Shown piece after piece: positions 35,508 through 43,887 of a DNA stretch of 64,000 nt. The stretch is from assembly GCA_030824495.1 (NCBI GenBank), contig JAVBXP010000014.1:28817-92816 (forward strand), in the 5' to 3' direction. The number at the start of each line of letters is the position of its first letter. Within the stretch, counting starts at the first letter, position 1. A model generated the notes under the pieces. The model was not told the origin of the DNA, ran no database searches, and saw only the letters and a program-made list of their open reading frames with translations. The stretch comes from a bacterium (GTDB lineage: Bacteria > Pseudomonadota > Alphaproteobacteria > Caulobacterales > Caulobacteraceae). Made by a program: the position numbers and the translations under genes.

Positions 35508-35575
35508 AAAATCATCTGCGGGGAATTTCCGAAACCGGGGGTGACGCGCGCACGCTTTCGTCGGCATATCCCCCC

Positions 35576-36829
35576 ATGCTTCAGACCTTCGATGCGGATG
35601 TGATCATCGCCGGCGCCGGCATGGCGGGCGCCACCCTTGCTCTGGCCTTGAAGAGCGCCGGCCTAGAGCCGCTGCTGATCGATCCGATCGTGTTCAACGC
35701 CCAGCTCGCGCCGACCTTTGACGGGCGCTCCTCGGCGATCGCCTTCGCCTCGTTCCGGCAATGGCGGACCCTAGGTTTGGCGGACGACATCGAACCCCAC
35801 GCCCAGCGGATCGAACAGATCCTGGTGACCGACGGAAAGTCGCCCGGCGCAGCGGCCGGCAAGCCGTCCTCGTTCTATCTGCGCTTCGATTCCGCCGAGA
35901 TCGCCGAGCGCTCCGAGGGCGAACCACTGGGCTACATGCTTGAGAACCGTCGCTCGCGCGTGGCCCTTGCTGCGGCCGTTGGACGGGCTGGGATCAAGGT
36001 GCTGGCGCCGGCGCGGGTGGCCAGCGTCACCTTCGACGCCCAGGCCGCGCGGGTGACCCTGGACGACGGCCAGGTGCTGAGCGCCCCCGTGGTGGTGGGC
36101 GCGGAGGGTCGCGGTTCGGTGGTGCGGCGCGAGGCCGGCATAGGCGCGACCGGCTGGGACTACCCGCAGACCGGCGTGGTGGCGACAGTGCGGCTGGAGC
36201 GCGATCACGAGGGCGTCGCCCACGAATATTTCCTGCCGGGCGGCCCGTTCGCCATCCTGCCGCTGACCGAGAACCGGGCGAGCCTGGTCTGGACCGAAAG
36301 CCGGGCCAAGGCGGCGGCGCTGAAGAGCGCGCGTCCGGAAGTCTTCCACGCCCACCTGCAACGGCGGTTCGGCGAATTCCTGGGGACCGCCAGCCTGGAT
36401 GGGCCGGTCTTCACCTATCCGTTGTCGCTGCAACTGGCTGACCGCCTGGTGGCGCCGCGCGCAGTTCTGCTCGGCGACGCCGCCCACGGCATCCACCCGA
36501 TCGCGGGACAAGGGTTGAACCTGGGCCTGAAGGGCGCTGCGGCCCTGGCCGAGGTGCTGGTCGAAGCCGCGCGGCTTGGCGAGGACATCGGCTCGGAGTT
36601 GGTGCTGGAGCGCTACGCCCGTTGGCGGAGCTTCGACACCGTGATGCTGGCGGCGGCGACCGACGTCTTCACGCGATTGTTCTCGAACAACAATCCGGTC
36701 CTGCGCCTGGCGCGCGGTGTCGGCATGTCGGCGGTGAACCGCATCGGTCCGGCGCGCCGGTTCTTCATGGAAGACGCCGGCGGGGCGACTGGCGACCTGC
36801 CAAGACTGCTGCGTGGCGAGGCGCTGTAG
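35576..36829 (+). CDS. ubiH: ubiquinone-biosynthesis FAD-dependent hydroxylase (UbiH/UbiF/COQ6 family)
   Basis: 417 residues from ATG 35576. FAD motifs: G-A-G-M-A-G near 13-18 and G-D-A-A-H-G-I-H-P-I-A-G-Q-G near 299-312, the signature of the ubiquinone hydroxylases. The specific ring position (C4, C5 or C6) cannot be read from sequence, so the symbol is provisional. Divergent from the efflux operon; the intervening region has two operator palindromes. Confidence 0.85.
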   Translation: MLQTFDADVIIAGAGMAGATLALALKSAGLEPLLIDPIVFNAQLAPTFDGRSSAIAFASFRQWRTLGLADDIEPHAQRIEQILVTDGKSPGAAAGKPSSFYLRFDSAEIAERSEGEPLGYMLENRRSRVALAAAVGRAGIKVLAPARVASVTFDAQAARVTLDDGQVLSAPVVVGAEGRGSVVRREAGIGATGWDYPQTGVVATVRLERDHEGVAHEYFLPGGPFAILPLTENRASLVWTESRAKAAALKSARPEVFHAHLQRRFGEFLGTASLDGPVFTYPLSLQLADRLVAPRAVLLGDAAHGIHPIAGQGLNLGLKGAAALAEVLVEAARLGEDIGSELVLERYARWRSFDTVMLAAATDVFTRLFSNNNPVLRLARGVGMSAVNRIGPARRFFMEDAGGATGDLPRLLRGEAL

Positions 36830-36845
36830 GGGCTCGCTAAACGTT

Positions 36846-36955
36846 CGTCATCCTCCGGTCGTCTGAAAGACGATCCGGGGACCCAAACGGCCTATCAAGT
36901 TCTACAACACAGCTTGGGTCCCCCGGATCAGCCTTCGGCTGACCGGAGGATGACG
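36846..36955. repeat. family A palindromic intergenic repeat (copy 2)
   Basis: 110 bases with CGTCATCC/GGATGACG ends, arm hairpins TCGTCTgaaAGACGA and TCAGCCttcGGCTGA, and an inner GGGGACCCAA/TTGGGTCCCC pair. It lies between convergent ubiH and the Trm112 gene. Confidence 0.85.
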
Positions 36956-36976
36956 AGTGGCTAGGGGAGTCGTCGC

Positions 36977-37183
36977 CTAGTCCAGCGCGCGGGCTTCTTC
37001 GGGCAGCATGATCGGCACCCCGTCCCGGATCGGATAGGCGAGCTTGGCGCCGTTGCTGACCAGTTCACCGGCCACGCGGTCATAGGTCAGCGGCCCGTGG
37101 GTCACGGGACAGACCAGGACCTCCAACAGGCGCGGGTCAACCTCGGTGGAGAGGGAAAGCGGGACGGCGGACTCGGTGCTCAT
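36977..37183 (-). CDS. Trm112-family small zinc-ribbon-like protein
   Basis: 68 residues; [14 protein letters not shown] and [11 protein letters not shown] are the family motifs (UPF0434/Trm112). Eukaryotic Trm112 activates methyltransferases; bacterial members also bind MTases. Only one Cys of a zinc site is present. It is 9 bases downstream of the LON-domain gene in an apparent operon. Confidence 0.88.
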   Translation of the reverse strand: MSTESAVPLSLSTEVDPRLLEVLVCPVTHGPLTYDRVAGELVSNGAKLAYPIRDGVPIMLPEEARALD

Positions 37184-37192
37184 GGCGCCTAT

Positions 37193-37858
37193 CTACTGGA
37201 TCGAGTGGGGTTCGTCATCGTCGCCTTCAAGGCTGTCGATTTCGAGCAGCGCGGTCAGGGCGTCGCAGCGGTCGGCCATGGTCGGCGCCTCAAGCAAGGC
37301 CTGCTTCTCGGCTGGCTCAAACGGCAGGCCCATCGACAGGCTGGTGATCAGGCTTTCCAGCGGCGCGGCCTCGGCGGTCTCCCAGTCGATGTCCAGTTCG
37401 CGGCGGTTCAGATAGCGCTTGAGGGCGCCGGCGAACCGGCGGCGGTCAAAGGCCGGGATCTCGGAAGCCTCGACGCTCAGGTCGTCCGCGAAGGGCAGGA
37501 AATTGGCCCGCACCTGGCGATAGGGCGAAGCGACCGACAATTCCTCGCCCACAACGAACCGGCAGACGCCGGTCAGGGTGATCAGGTAGCGGCCGTCCGA
37601 GGTTTCGGAAAAGCTGGTGATCCGCCCGCAGCAGCCGACGCCGGCCAGGTTCGGCCGCGAACGATCGCCGCCAGAACGGGTCTGCACCATGCCGATCATC
37701 CGGTCGCCCGCCATGACATCGTCGATCATGTTCAGGTAGCGGGGCTCGAAGATCTGCAGCGGCAGCTCGCCGGTCGGCAGCAGCAAGGCCCCGTCCAGCG
37801 GAAACACGGGGATGACCTGCGGCAGGTCCGAGGCTCGTCGAAAGACCGCAGCCGGCAT
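37193..37858 (-). CDS. LON peptidase N-terminal (substrate-binding) domain protein
   Basis: 221 residues from ATG 37858, consisting only of the Lon N-terminal domain: I-P-V-F-P-L-D-G-A-L-L-L-P-T-G-E-L-P-L at about 15-33, then Q-I-F-E-P-R-Y-L-N-M and G-x-x-G-R-I-T-S-F. There is no ATPase or protease part. Function of these stand-alone proteins is unknown; the cnoX-LON-Trm112 order is a typical alphaproteobacterial cluster. The same frame stays open through cnoX but that is not coding. Confidence 0.88.
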   Translation of the reverse strand: MPAAVFRRASDLPQVIPVFPLDGALLLPTGELPLQIFEPRYLNMIDDVMAGDRMIGMVQTRSGGDRSRPNLAGVGCCGRITSFSETSDGRYLITLTGVCRFVVGEELSVASPYRQVRANFLPFADDLSVEASEIPAFDRRRFAGALKRYLNRRELDIDWETAEAAPLESLITSLSMGLPFEPAEKQALLEAPTMADRCDALTALLEIDSLEGDDDEPHSIQ

Positions 37859-37872
37859 CGCGCGTCCCTTCC

Positions 37873-38778
37873 TTACGAAAACAGGATTGAGGACAGGCGT
37901 CGTCGGCCCGCCCGGGTGACATCCGAGCCCGCGCCCGCGGCCTCGAAGATGGTGATGAGTTGCTTGCGCGCCGCCTCGTCGTTCCAGGTGCGGTCCTGCG
38001 CGATGATCTGCAGCAGGTGGTCGGCTGCTTCGTCCCAGGCGCCGCGTGCGGCCAGGGCCTTGGCGATCTCGAACCGCGCCTCGTGGTCGCCCGCGTCCTT
38101 GGCCAGGCGCTGTTCGAACTCGCCGGTCTCTTCCGGCGCCTCGTCGGCGAGGGCCAGAGCGGCGCGAACGCTGTCGAGGTCGGCGTCCTTGGCGCCGGGC
38201 GGCGCCATGTCGGCGACCTCGCGGGCCCGCTCGGCGTCGCCGCCGTTGAGGTAGCAGCGCGCCAGGCCGCCGAGGGCCTTCACATTGTCGGGCTCGGCCT
38301 GGAGGACCTCGGCATAGGCCTGGGCCGCGCCGCCGATGTCGCCGAGATCGAGGGATTCCTTGGCCTGGGCCAGGAGCTCGTCGGTGGCGTTGGCCGGGGC
38401 CTGGCCGGCCATGCGATCGACGAACTGCTTCACCTGGCTGTCGGGCAGGGCGCCCATGAAGCCGTCGACCGGACGACCGCCGACAAAGGCGAACACCGCC
38501 GGGATCGACTGCACGCGCAGCTGGCCGGCGAATTGCGGGTTCTGGTCGATGTCGATCTTGACCAGCTTGACCTTGCCCTTGGCGGCCAGGACGGCCTTTT
38601 CGATCGACGGGCCGAGCTGACGGCAAGGGCCGCACCAGGGCGCCCAGAAATCGACGATGACCGGCGTGTCCTTCGAGGTCTCGATGACGTCGGCCAGGAA
38701 GCTGGCGTCGGTGCCGTCCTTGATCAGGTCGGCGGGGCCGGCGGCGGCGGTGGACTGGGTTTCGCCGATCAGGCTCAT
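37873..38778 (-). CDS. cnoX: CnoX (YbbN) thioredoxin-TPR chaperone
   Basis: 301 residues: a thioredoxin domain (about 25-125) with an intact W-C-G-P-C (48-52), then TPR-like helices (about 130-290) as in CnoX/YbbN. CnoX protects proteins from oxidation and hands them to GroEL/DnaK. The E. coli protein lacks redox cysteines, while alphaproteobacterial ones, like this one, keep the CGPC motif and are likely redox-active. First gene of the cluster with the LON-domain and Trm112 genes. Confidence 0.9.
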   Translation of the reverse strand: MSLIGETQSTAAAGPADLIKDGTDASFLADVIETSKDTPVIVDFWAPWCGPCRQLGPSIEKAVLAAKGKVKLVKIDIDQNPQFAGQLRVQSIPAVFAFVGGRPVDGFMGALPDSQVKQFVDRMAGQAPANATDELLAQAKESLDLGDIGGAAQAYAEVLQAEPDNVKALGGLARCYLNGGDAERAREVADMAPPGAKDADLDSVRAALALADEAPEETGEFEQRLAKDAGDHEARFEIAKALAARGAWDEAADHLLQIIAQDRTWNDEAARKQLITIFEAAGAGSDVTRAGRRRLSSILFS

Positions 38779-38870
38779 GGTCTCGTTCCCAAGGGGTCAA
38801 TCCGGGCGTAACGCGCCCGGGCGCTAAAATGGTCCCTTACGGGCGCGGCTTCAACGGCGCTCAGTCACGA

Positions 38871-39383
38871 TCACGCCGCTTCCACGACCGCCATGGCCGC
38901 AAAATCCACCACCAGCGGGGTGATCCCCAGGGCCTCGAAGAACTTCGCGAAGCCGGCCTGCGAAACGCCGGTGGTGGCGGTGTTGACTAGGGGGTGGAAG
39001 TTCACTCGCTCGGCGCCAGCCAGTCGGTGGTCCAGCACGAAGGTCACGTCACGGCCCACGCCGTTGATCATGGCGAAGGCGGTGACCGAGCCTGGCGTGA
39101 CGCCGAGCGCCTGCTCCATCAACTCCGCGGACCCGAACGACAGCCGGGCCGAGCCGATGACCGTATGCAGGCGCTTCAGGTCGATCTGGGTGTCGTCCTT
39201 GGCCGAGATCAGCCACAGCCGGCCCTTGGCGTCCTTCAGGAACAGGTTCTTGGTGTGGGCGCCGGGAATGCCTTCCTTGATGTCCTCGCCCTCGCCGACC
39301 CGGAACACCGCCGGGTGGTCGATCGTCTTGTGGTCGATTGCGTGGGCGTCGAAGAAGGCGATCAGGTCGGGGCGGGTCTTCAT
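38871..39383 (-). CDS. YbaK/ProX-type aminoacyl-tRNA deacylase (trans-editing)
   Basis: 170 residues. Y-H-type opening ([15 protein letters not shown]), the T-K-N-L-F-L-K-D segment (near 44-51, catalytic lysine) and the [10 protein letters not shown] segment are those of the PrdX/ProXp-ala family, which removes alanine mischarged on tRNA-Pro. The exact tRNA specificity is not certain from sequence. Divergent from the DUF6065 gene. Confidence 0.88.
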   Translation of the reverse strand: MKTRPDLIAFFDAHAIDHKTIDHPAVFRVGEGEDIKEGIPGAHTKNLFLKDAKGRLWLISAKDDTQIDLKRLHTVIGSARLSFGSAELMEQALGVTPGSVTAFAMINGVGRDVTFVLDHRLAGAERVNFHPLVNTATTGVSQAGFAKFFEALGITPLVVDFAAMAVVEAA

Positions 39384-39481
39384 GGCCGTTGATTAGCCCA
39401 ACTGGCCGGTCCTCGTCTCCCCGCTAGCCGAGCGGGTGGACGGCGTTTAGAGCAGACGTAACGAACAAGCTGGAGGAGCCC

Positions 39482-40225
39482 ATGGAGCTCGAGTGCTATC
39501 CCACCGCCGAGCGGCCGCCGGAGATCGTGCCGGGGCGCCCGCAGCGCGCCTGGATGGACCGTTTCGCCGAACGTCACCCCTATCGCTGCCTGCCGCTGAG
39601 CATGGCCAACACCACGGGGTGGGAGATCCTCTGCCCCATGGCGTTCACCGCCGAGTGGAATGGCGGGTTGATGCAGAGCGACATCACCCTGACGCCGGAC
39701 CGCCCCAACCCGGACTTCCATAATTTCGTGAAGTCGCACTTCAGCCATGGGGTGCTGACCTTCCACCCTGGCTATCTGTTCAAGACTCCGCCCGGTTGGT
39801 CGATGATCGCCCAGGGTCCGCCCAACCACATCAAGGACGGGGTCCAGCCGCTGGCCGGCCTGGTCGAGACCGATTGGTTGCCCTTCCCCTTCACGATGAA
39901 CTGGATGTTCACCCGGCCGGGCAAGGTGCGCTTCGAAAAGAACGAGCCGTTTTGTTTTATTACGCTGACCCAGGACCGCCAGCTGGCTGACTTCCAGCCG
40001 GTCATTCGGGGCATGGATCGCAATCCCGAACTGCGCGACCAGTATGACACCTGGGAGAAACATCGCAGTGAATTCAACAAGCGGATCTTCCGTTTGGACC
40101 CCGAGGCGACCCGCGAAGCGTGGCAGCGCTACTACTTCCGAGGGGAGTTCCCGGAGGAGACCGGAGAGGCCCCAAAGGACCACGTGAGCAAGCGCCGACT
40201 AAAGACTCCACGATTTGGTGGATGA
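39482..40225 (+). CDS. DUF6065 family protein
   Basis: 247 residues, preceded by GGAGGAG. A tryptophan- and proline-rich globular protein with conserved-looking blocks Y-R-C-L-P-L-S-M-A-N-T-T-G-W-E, G-P-P-N-H-I-K-D-G and F-E-K-N-E-P-F-C-F, which I associate with DUF6065. No catalytic motif is recognisable; the His/Trp content and compact form suggest an enzyme or binding protein but this is speculation. It is followed by the tRNA-Gly gene. Confidence 0.7.
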   Translation: MELECYPTAERPPEIVPGRPQRAWMDRFAERHPYRCLPLSMANTTGWEILCPMAFTAEWNGGLMQSDITLTPDRPNPDFHNFVKSHFSHGVLTFHPGYLFKTPPGWSMIAQGPPNHIKDGVQPLAGLVETDWLPFPFTMNWMFTRPGKVRFEKNEPFCFITLTQDRQLADFQPVIRGMDRNPELRDQYDTWEKHRSEFNKRIFRLDPEATREAWQRYYFRGEFPEETGEAPKDHVSKRRLKTPRFGG

Positions 40226-40305
40226 GGGTGTTGCCAAGTCGCGGACCCTCTGCCATAAGCCCGCTCTCGATTTTCGGCGGCCAAAACATCGGGTCGTTGA
40301 GGAAC

Positions 40306-40380
40306 GCGGGCGTAGCTCAGTGGTAGAGCACAACCTTGCCAAGGTTGGGGTCGAGAGTTCGAATCTCTTCGCCCGCTCCA
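40306..40380 (+). tRNA. tRNA-Gly (anticodon GCC)
   Basis: Complete cloverleaf: acceptor GCGGGCG (40306-40312) pairs with CGCCCGC (40370-40376), D arm with GTAGCTCAGTGGTAGAGC, anticodon stem CAACC/GGTTG with loop TTGCCAA (GCC at 40338-40340), T arm with GAGAGTTCGAATCTCT. Discriminator T at 40377 and an encoded CCA at 40378-40380. A possible promoter (TTGCCA 40231-40236, GCCATA 40252-40257) precedes it. Confidence 0.97.
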
Positions 40381-40410
40381 ATTTCCCTTTTGGGGAAGTT
40401 GAAGCGAATA

Positions 40411-40435
40411 AAGCGGTCCTTCGGGGCCGCTTTTT
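40411..40435 (+). terminator. intrinsic terminator of tRNA-Gly
   Basis: AGCGGTCC-TTCG-GGGCCGCT, an 8-bp stem with one G-T pair capped by a stable TTCG tetraloop and followed by TTTTT. It begins 31 bases after the CCA end of the tRNA; a smaller hairpin (AATTTCCC/GGGGAAGTT) precedes it. Confidence 0.88.
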
Positions 40436-40525
40436 GCTTTCTGGACCTAGGGGTCCATTGCAGCCTTTCATGGATCACCTCCGCGCGACGTAGAGCTTCA
40501 CGCGAATCATCGGATCGCGAGGTCG

Positions 40526-40553
40526 TTGCGTCCTGGACGCAGGCCGCGCTATA
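40526..40553 (+). promoter_or_regulatory. promoter of the attenuated leader operon
   Basis: TTGCGT (40526-40531), 16-base spacer, GCTATA (40548-40553), close to the caulobacterial -35/-10 consensus. The predicted start point (about 40560) is only a few bases before the leader ATG at 40564, as in a near-leaderless transcript. Confidence 0.5.
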
Positions 40554-40563
40554 GGTCGCGGCG

Positions 40564-40695
40564 ATGATCCTGGCTTTCGCCCTTTCCGGACCGATGACCG
40601 CGCGCCGCGCCGCGCGTCCGGCCGCCTGCGCGTCGAAAACCACGATGATGATTATTACCCCCACCATAGGGACGGGGCGAACTCGCGCGACTTAA
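40564..40695 (+). CDS. leader peptide of a transcription attenuator (Thr/Ile/Met-rich)
   Basis: A 43-codon frame from ATG 40564 (or 33 codons from ATG 40594) ending TAA at 40693-40695. Its last 19 codons read K-T-T-M-M-I-I-T-P-T-I-G-T-G-R-T-R-A-T: seven Thr, three Ile and two Met, strongly resembling threonine-operon leader peptides. Twenty-eight bases after the stop is an intrinsic terminator, and the CGGGG within the final codons (40672-40676) can pair with the terminator's 5' CCCCG. These are the parts of a classical ribosome-stalling attenuator. Confidence 0.7.
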   Translation: MILAFALSGPMTARRAARPAACASKTTMMIITPTIGTGRTRAT

Positions 40696-40723
40696 GACAC
40701 CGCCGACGGATCGCAAGATCAGG

Positions 40724-40756
40724 AACCCCGCTCCCGAACAGGTAGCGGGGTTTTTT
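40724..40756 (+). terminator. attenuator terminator
   Basis: AACCCCGCT (40724-40732) pairs perfectly with AGCGGGGTT (40744-40752) across an 11-base loop, followed by TTTT. It lies between the leader peptide and the 105-codon gene, where it would end transcription unless the leader ribosome stalls. Confidence 0.88.
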
Positions 40757-40799
40757 GTGCGCGCCGTCGGTCCTCGATTCCAAGAAGGACCTGACCACC

Positions 40800-41117
40800 A
40801 TGCTCTCAGCCGAACTCCATTCCGATCCCGCCCGCGCGCGCGACGCCGCGCGACGTTTCGCCGACGCGCTCGACGCCGAGGCGCTGCTCGACCAAACCGC
40901 GCGTCTGGAGGCCACTCTGGCGGCGGACGGCGGGCTGGAGGCCCTGTTCGCGTTGGAGCAGGCCCTGGACCTCGCCTGGCCGTGTCCTGCGCCCGCCTGC
41001 GAGCTGATCTGGGCCACCCAGGCCGCGGACGAGGTGTTGCGCCTGCGGGCCTTTGACGAGACCGGGCGATTGCTGCTGGCGCGGGCCTATTGCGCGAAAG
41101 AGGCCAAACATGGCTGA
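40800..41117 (+). CDS. uncharacterised 105-aa protein, first gene after the attenuator
   Basis: 105 residues from ATG 40800, 44 bases downstream of the attenuator T-run. The N-terminal half is a helical Asp/Arg/Ala-rich segment (R-A-R-D-A-A-R-R-F-A-D-A-L-D); the second half holds W-P-C-P-A-P-A-C-E-L-I-W-A-T with two cysteines and two tryptophans, and L-R-A-F-D-E-T-G-R. No family recognised. It overlaps the ACT-domain gene by 8 bases, so both are translated from the attenuated message. It may act with the ACT protein on an amino acid enzyme. Confidence 0.7.
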   Translation: MLSAELHSDPARARDAARRFADALDAEALLDQTARLEATLAADGGLEALFALEQALDLAWPCPAPACELIWATQAADEVLRLRAFDETGRLLLARAYCAKEAKHG

Positions 41118-41385
41118 CGATCTCTGTTCGCCCCCGGCTCCAGCCCGGCGCACGTTTCTGATCGAGGCGCAGGCGGGCGCCGATGTCGTGTTGCGGGTGC
41201 TCGGGCCGTTCGCCGTGCAGGACGTGGATATCCTGACGATGGAGGCCTCGCGAGACCTGGGCCGGATCTCGATCCGCATCGAGGCCGGCGGACTGGCCGA
41301 AGCGACGGCGCAGGGTTTGGCAGATCGCCTGCGCGCCATGCCGGCGGTCACAGGCGTCGGGCTGGGCTGGCGGGTCGGGGCCTGA
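41110..41385 (+). CDS. ACT-domain protein resembling the acetolactate synthase small subunit (IlvM-like)
   Basis: 91 residues from ATG 41110. The region V-V-L-R-V-L-G-P-F-A-V-Q-D-V-D-I (about 28-43), then I-S-I-R-I-E-A-G-G-L and a final L-R-A-M-P-A-V-T-G-V, follows the ACT fold pattern of IlvM/IlvN (beta-alpha-beta-beta-alpha-beta). ACT domains bind amino acids and regulate enzymes of amino acid synthesis. No catalytic subunit lies beside it in this window. Assignment to acetolactate synthase is inference from length and attenuator context. Confidence 0.65.
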   Translation: MADDLCSPPAPARRTFLIEAQAGADVVLRVLGPFAVQDVDILTMEASRDLGRISIRIEAGGLAEATAQGLADRLRAMPAVTGVGLGWRVGA

Positions 41386-41479
41386 GGCGTCCTGTCGCAC
41401 TTTGCGCGGAATAGGTAATTTTATTTACCCTGACTTCTTAGAAGCCCGACGAAGTCGTCTCTCTTCCGGGCTGGTTATA

Positions 41480-43870
41480 GTGTTTAAAGTATTGACGTGC
41501 TTGGTCGCAGAACACGACCACAGACTTGTACTTGTTGCCGCAATGGTCTGCTTCGGGGGCTGCTTCACAGCCTTTAAGCTCTACTCCAGGATGCGAGATG
41601 CGTCCTCACGCGGCATGCGAATGGCCTGGGTTCTGTTGACTGGCCTGGTCGCAGGCTGCTCGATCTGGGCGACGCACTTCATCGCCATGCTCGCCTACAC
41701 GACGGGGTTGAAGGCCGGGTTCCTGCCGACCGGTACCCTGGCTTCGCTGCTGATCGCCGGGGTCTTCATGGCCGGCGCCTTTGGCGCGGCGGCCAGCGTG
41801 CGCGGGGCGGCGGGCAAGATCGCCGGCGGCGTGCTGACCGGGATCGGCGTCAGCGCCATGCACTACATCGGCATGTCGGCCTATGTGACCGAAGGCGTGA
41901 TGAGCTGGGACCTTGGCCTTGTCGCGGTCTCGATGACCCTGGGCTTCGCCGGGGGCGTCGGCGCGCTGTTCGTCGCAGACCAAGCTCGCACCCTGCCTCG
42001 GCAACTGCTCGGCGGCCTGGTGCTGACGCTGGCCATCTGCTCGGTGCACTTCATCGGCATGGGCGCGATCACCATCACGCCTGATCCTTCAGTGGACGTG
42101 CCGGCCCAACTGCTGTCCTCGGTGATGATGACGGTGTCCGTCGCCTTGATCGTCAGCCTGATCATTCTGGGCGGCCTCGGCGCCGTGCTGATCGAGGGCG
42201 GGGCCAACGCCCAGTCGCTGGCGCGGACGCGCCGGCTGGCTGACGCGGCCTATGAGGGCATCGTCGTCACCCGCGCCGACCGCATCCAGGACGCCAACGC
42301 CGCCTTCTGCGCCCTGGCCGGCGCCAGCGTGGCCGACCTGATCGGCCTGCGTCTGGCCTCCGATATCCTGACCTTCGACGCGGTCGAGGGCGGTGTGCTG
42401 GACGGACGCCGCGAGGGACGTCTGCGGCCGCGTGACGGCGGCGCGGAAATTCCGATCGAGGCTTTTGGGCGGGTGATCGAGGCCGGCGGCGACCAGGGCG
42501 ACCTGATGGTGCTGGCGATCCGCGACCTGCGTGAGCGGCGGTCCGCCGAGGAGAAGATCCGCTATCTCGCCGAGCACGACGGCCTGACCGGCCTGGCCAA
42601 TCGCAATGTCATGCAGACGCGGTTGAACCAGGCGATCGGCCAGGTCAGCACCGCCGACGAGCAACTGGCGGTGATCTGCATCGACCTGGATCACTTCAAG
42701 GAAGCCAACGACCTGCACGGCCACCTGGCCGGCGACGCGATCCTGACCGAGATCGCCCGGCGTCTGCAGCGGGCGGTGGTCGCACCGTCTTTCGCCGCGC
42801 GCCTTGGCGGCGACGAGTTCGTCGTGGTCCAGATCGGCGGCGGCCCGCAGCCCACGGCCTCGGCCGAGCTGTCGGCCACCCTGCTGGAAATCCTCGCGCA
42901 GCCGGTGAGCTACGCCGATCAGGACCTACCGGTCGGCGCCAGCCTGGGCATCAGCCTCTATCCCGACGACGGCACGAGCGGCGAGGGCCTGCTCGCCGCC
43001 GCCGACATGGCGCTATATCGGGCCAAGGAGGGCGGCCGCGGGGCCTACTGCTTCTTCAAGCGCGAGATGGACGAGAACATCCGCGAGCGCCGCACCCTGG
43101 CGCGCGAGCTGCGCACGGCCATCGCGGCCGAGGAACTGGTTCTGCACTATCAGCCGCTGGCCCGGGCCGAGGATGGCGAGGTCTGCGGGTTCGAGGCGCT
43201 GGTGCGTTGGAACCACCCGACCCGAGGGATGGTGGCGCCGCTCGACTTCATTCCAATCGCCGAGGAGAGCGGGTTGATCCTGCCGCTCGGCGAATGGGTG
43301 CTGCGCCGCGCCTGCGCCGACGCCGCCAAGTGGGAAAAGCCGCTGCGTATCGCCGTGAACCTGTCGCCGGTGCAATTGCACCAGACGACCCTGGCCGCCA
43401 CGGTGCACGAGATCCTGCTGGAGACCGGCCTGGCCCCGCGCCGGCTGGAGCTGGAGGTCACGGAAAGCGCGCTGTTCAAGGACTATCAGCGCGCGCTCGA
43501 CAATCTGCGCCGCCTGAAGGCCCTGGGGGTGCGGATTGCCATGGACGATTTCGGCACCGGCTTCTCGTCGCTATCGACCCTGCAGTCGTTCCCGTTCGAC
43601 AAGATCAAGATCGACAAGAGCTTCGTGGAGAATATCCATCGGCACGATCGTGCGACGGCCATCGTGCGGGCGGTGCTGAGCCTGGGCCGCAGCCTGGAGA
43701 TCCCGGTCACCGCCGAGGGTGTGGAAACCGCCGAGCAGCTCGAGTTCCTGCGCAGCGAGGCCTGCACCGAGGTTCAAGGCTATGCGATTGGGCGCCCCGC
43801 GCCGCTGCACACGCTGAGCGACTGGACGGACGAGATCATCGAGCCGGTTCGCAAGATCGACGTCGCCTAG
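41480..43870 (+). CDS. MHYT-PAS-GGDEF-EAL cyclic-di-GMP signalling protein
   Basis: 796 residues from GTG 41480. An N-terminal MHYT sensor (about 10-230) of seven hydrophobic helices with repeated M-x-Y/F-x-x-M motifs (H-F-I-A-M, M-H-Y-I-G-M, H-F-I-G-M), a PAS-like segment, then GGDEF (G-G-D-E-F at 443-447) and EAL (E-A-L at 572-574, with N-L-S, E-V-T-E, D-D-F-G-T-G-F-S and K-I-D-K-S). All catalytic residues of both domains appear intact. No R-x-x-D inhibitory site precedes GGDEF. MHYT is thought to sense oxygen, CO or NO. Confidence 0.9.
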   Translation: MFKVLTCLVAEHDHRLVLVAAMVCFGGCFTAFKLYSRMRDASSRGMRMAWVLLTGLVAGCSIWATHFIAMLAYTTGLKAGFLPTGTLASLLIAGVFMAGAFGAAASVRGAAGKIAGGVLTGIGVSAMHYIGMSAYVTEGVMSWDLGLVAVSMTLGFAGGVGALFVADQARTLPRQLLGGLVLTLAICSVHFIGMGAITITPDPSVDVPAQLLSSVMMTVSVALIVSLIILGGLGAVLIEGGANAQSLARTRRLADAAYEGIVVTRADRIQDANAAFCALAGASVADLIGLRLASDILTFDAVEGGVLDGRREGRLRPRDGGAEIPIEAFGRVIEAGGDQGDLMVLAIRDLRERRSAEEKIRYLAEHDGLTGLANRNVMQTRLNQAIGQVSTADEQLAVICIDLDHFKEANDLHGHLAGDAILTEIARRLQRAVVAPSFAARLGGDEFVVVQIGGGPQPTASAELSATLLEILAQPVSYADQDLPVGASLGISLYPDDGTSGEGLLAAADMALYRAKEGGRGAYCFFKREMDENIRERRTLARELRTAIAAEELVLHYQPLARAEDGEVCGFEALVRWNHPTRGMVAPLDFIPIAEESGLILPLGEWVLRRACADAAKWEKPLRIAVNLSPVQLHQTTLAATVHEILLETGLAPRRLELEVTESALFKDYQRALDNLRRLKALGVRIAMDDFGTGFSSLSTLQSFPFDKIKIDKSFVENIHRHDRATAIVRAVLSLGRSLEIPVTAEGVETAEQLEFLRSEACTEVQGYAIGRPAPLHTLSDWTDEIIEPVRKIDVA

Positions 43871-43887
43871 GGGCGCGGCCGGTCAAA

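Noticed and set aside
37193..38800. A 535-codon frame that would fuse the LON-domain protein to an N-terminal extension
   Set aside because: The extra N-terminal half lies in another frame of cnoX and is Arg/Pro/Gly-rich nonsense; the LON domain has its own ATG at 37858.
40443..40456. GGACC-TAGG-GGTCC short palindrome after the tRNA terminator
   Set aside because: Too short and without T-run or neighbours to assign a function.
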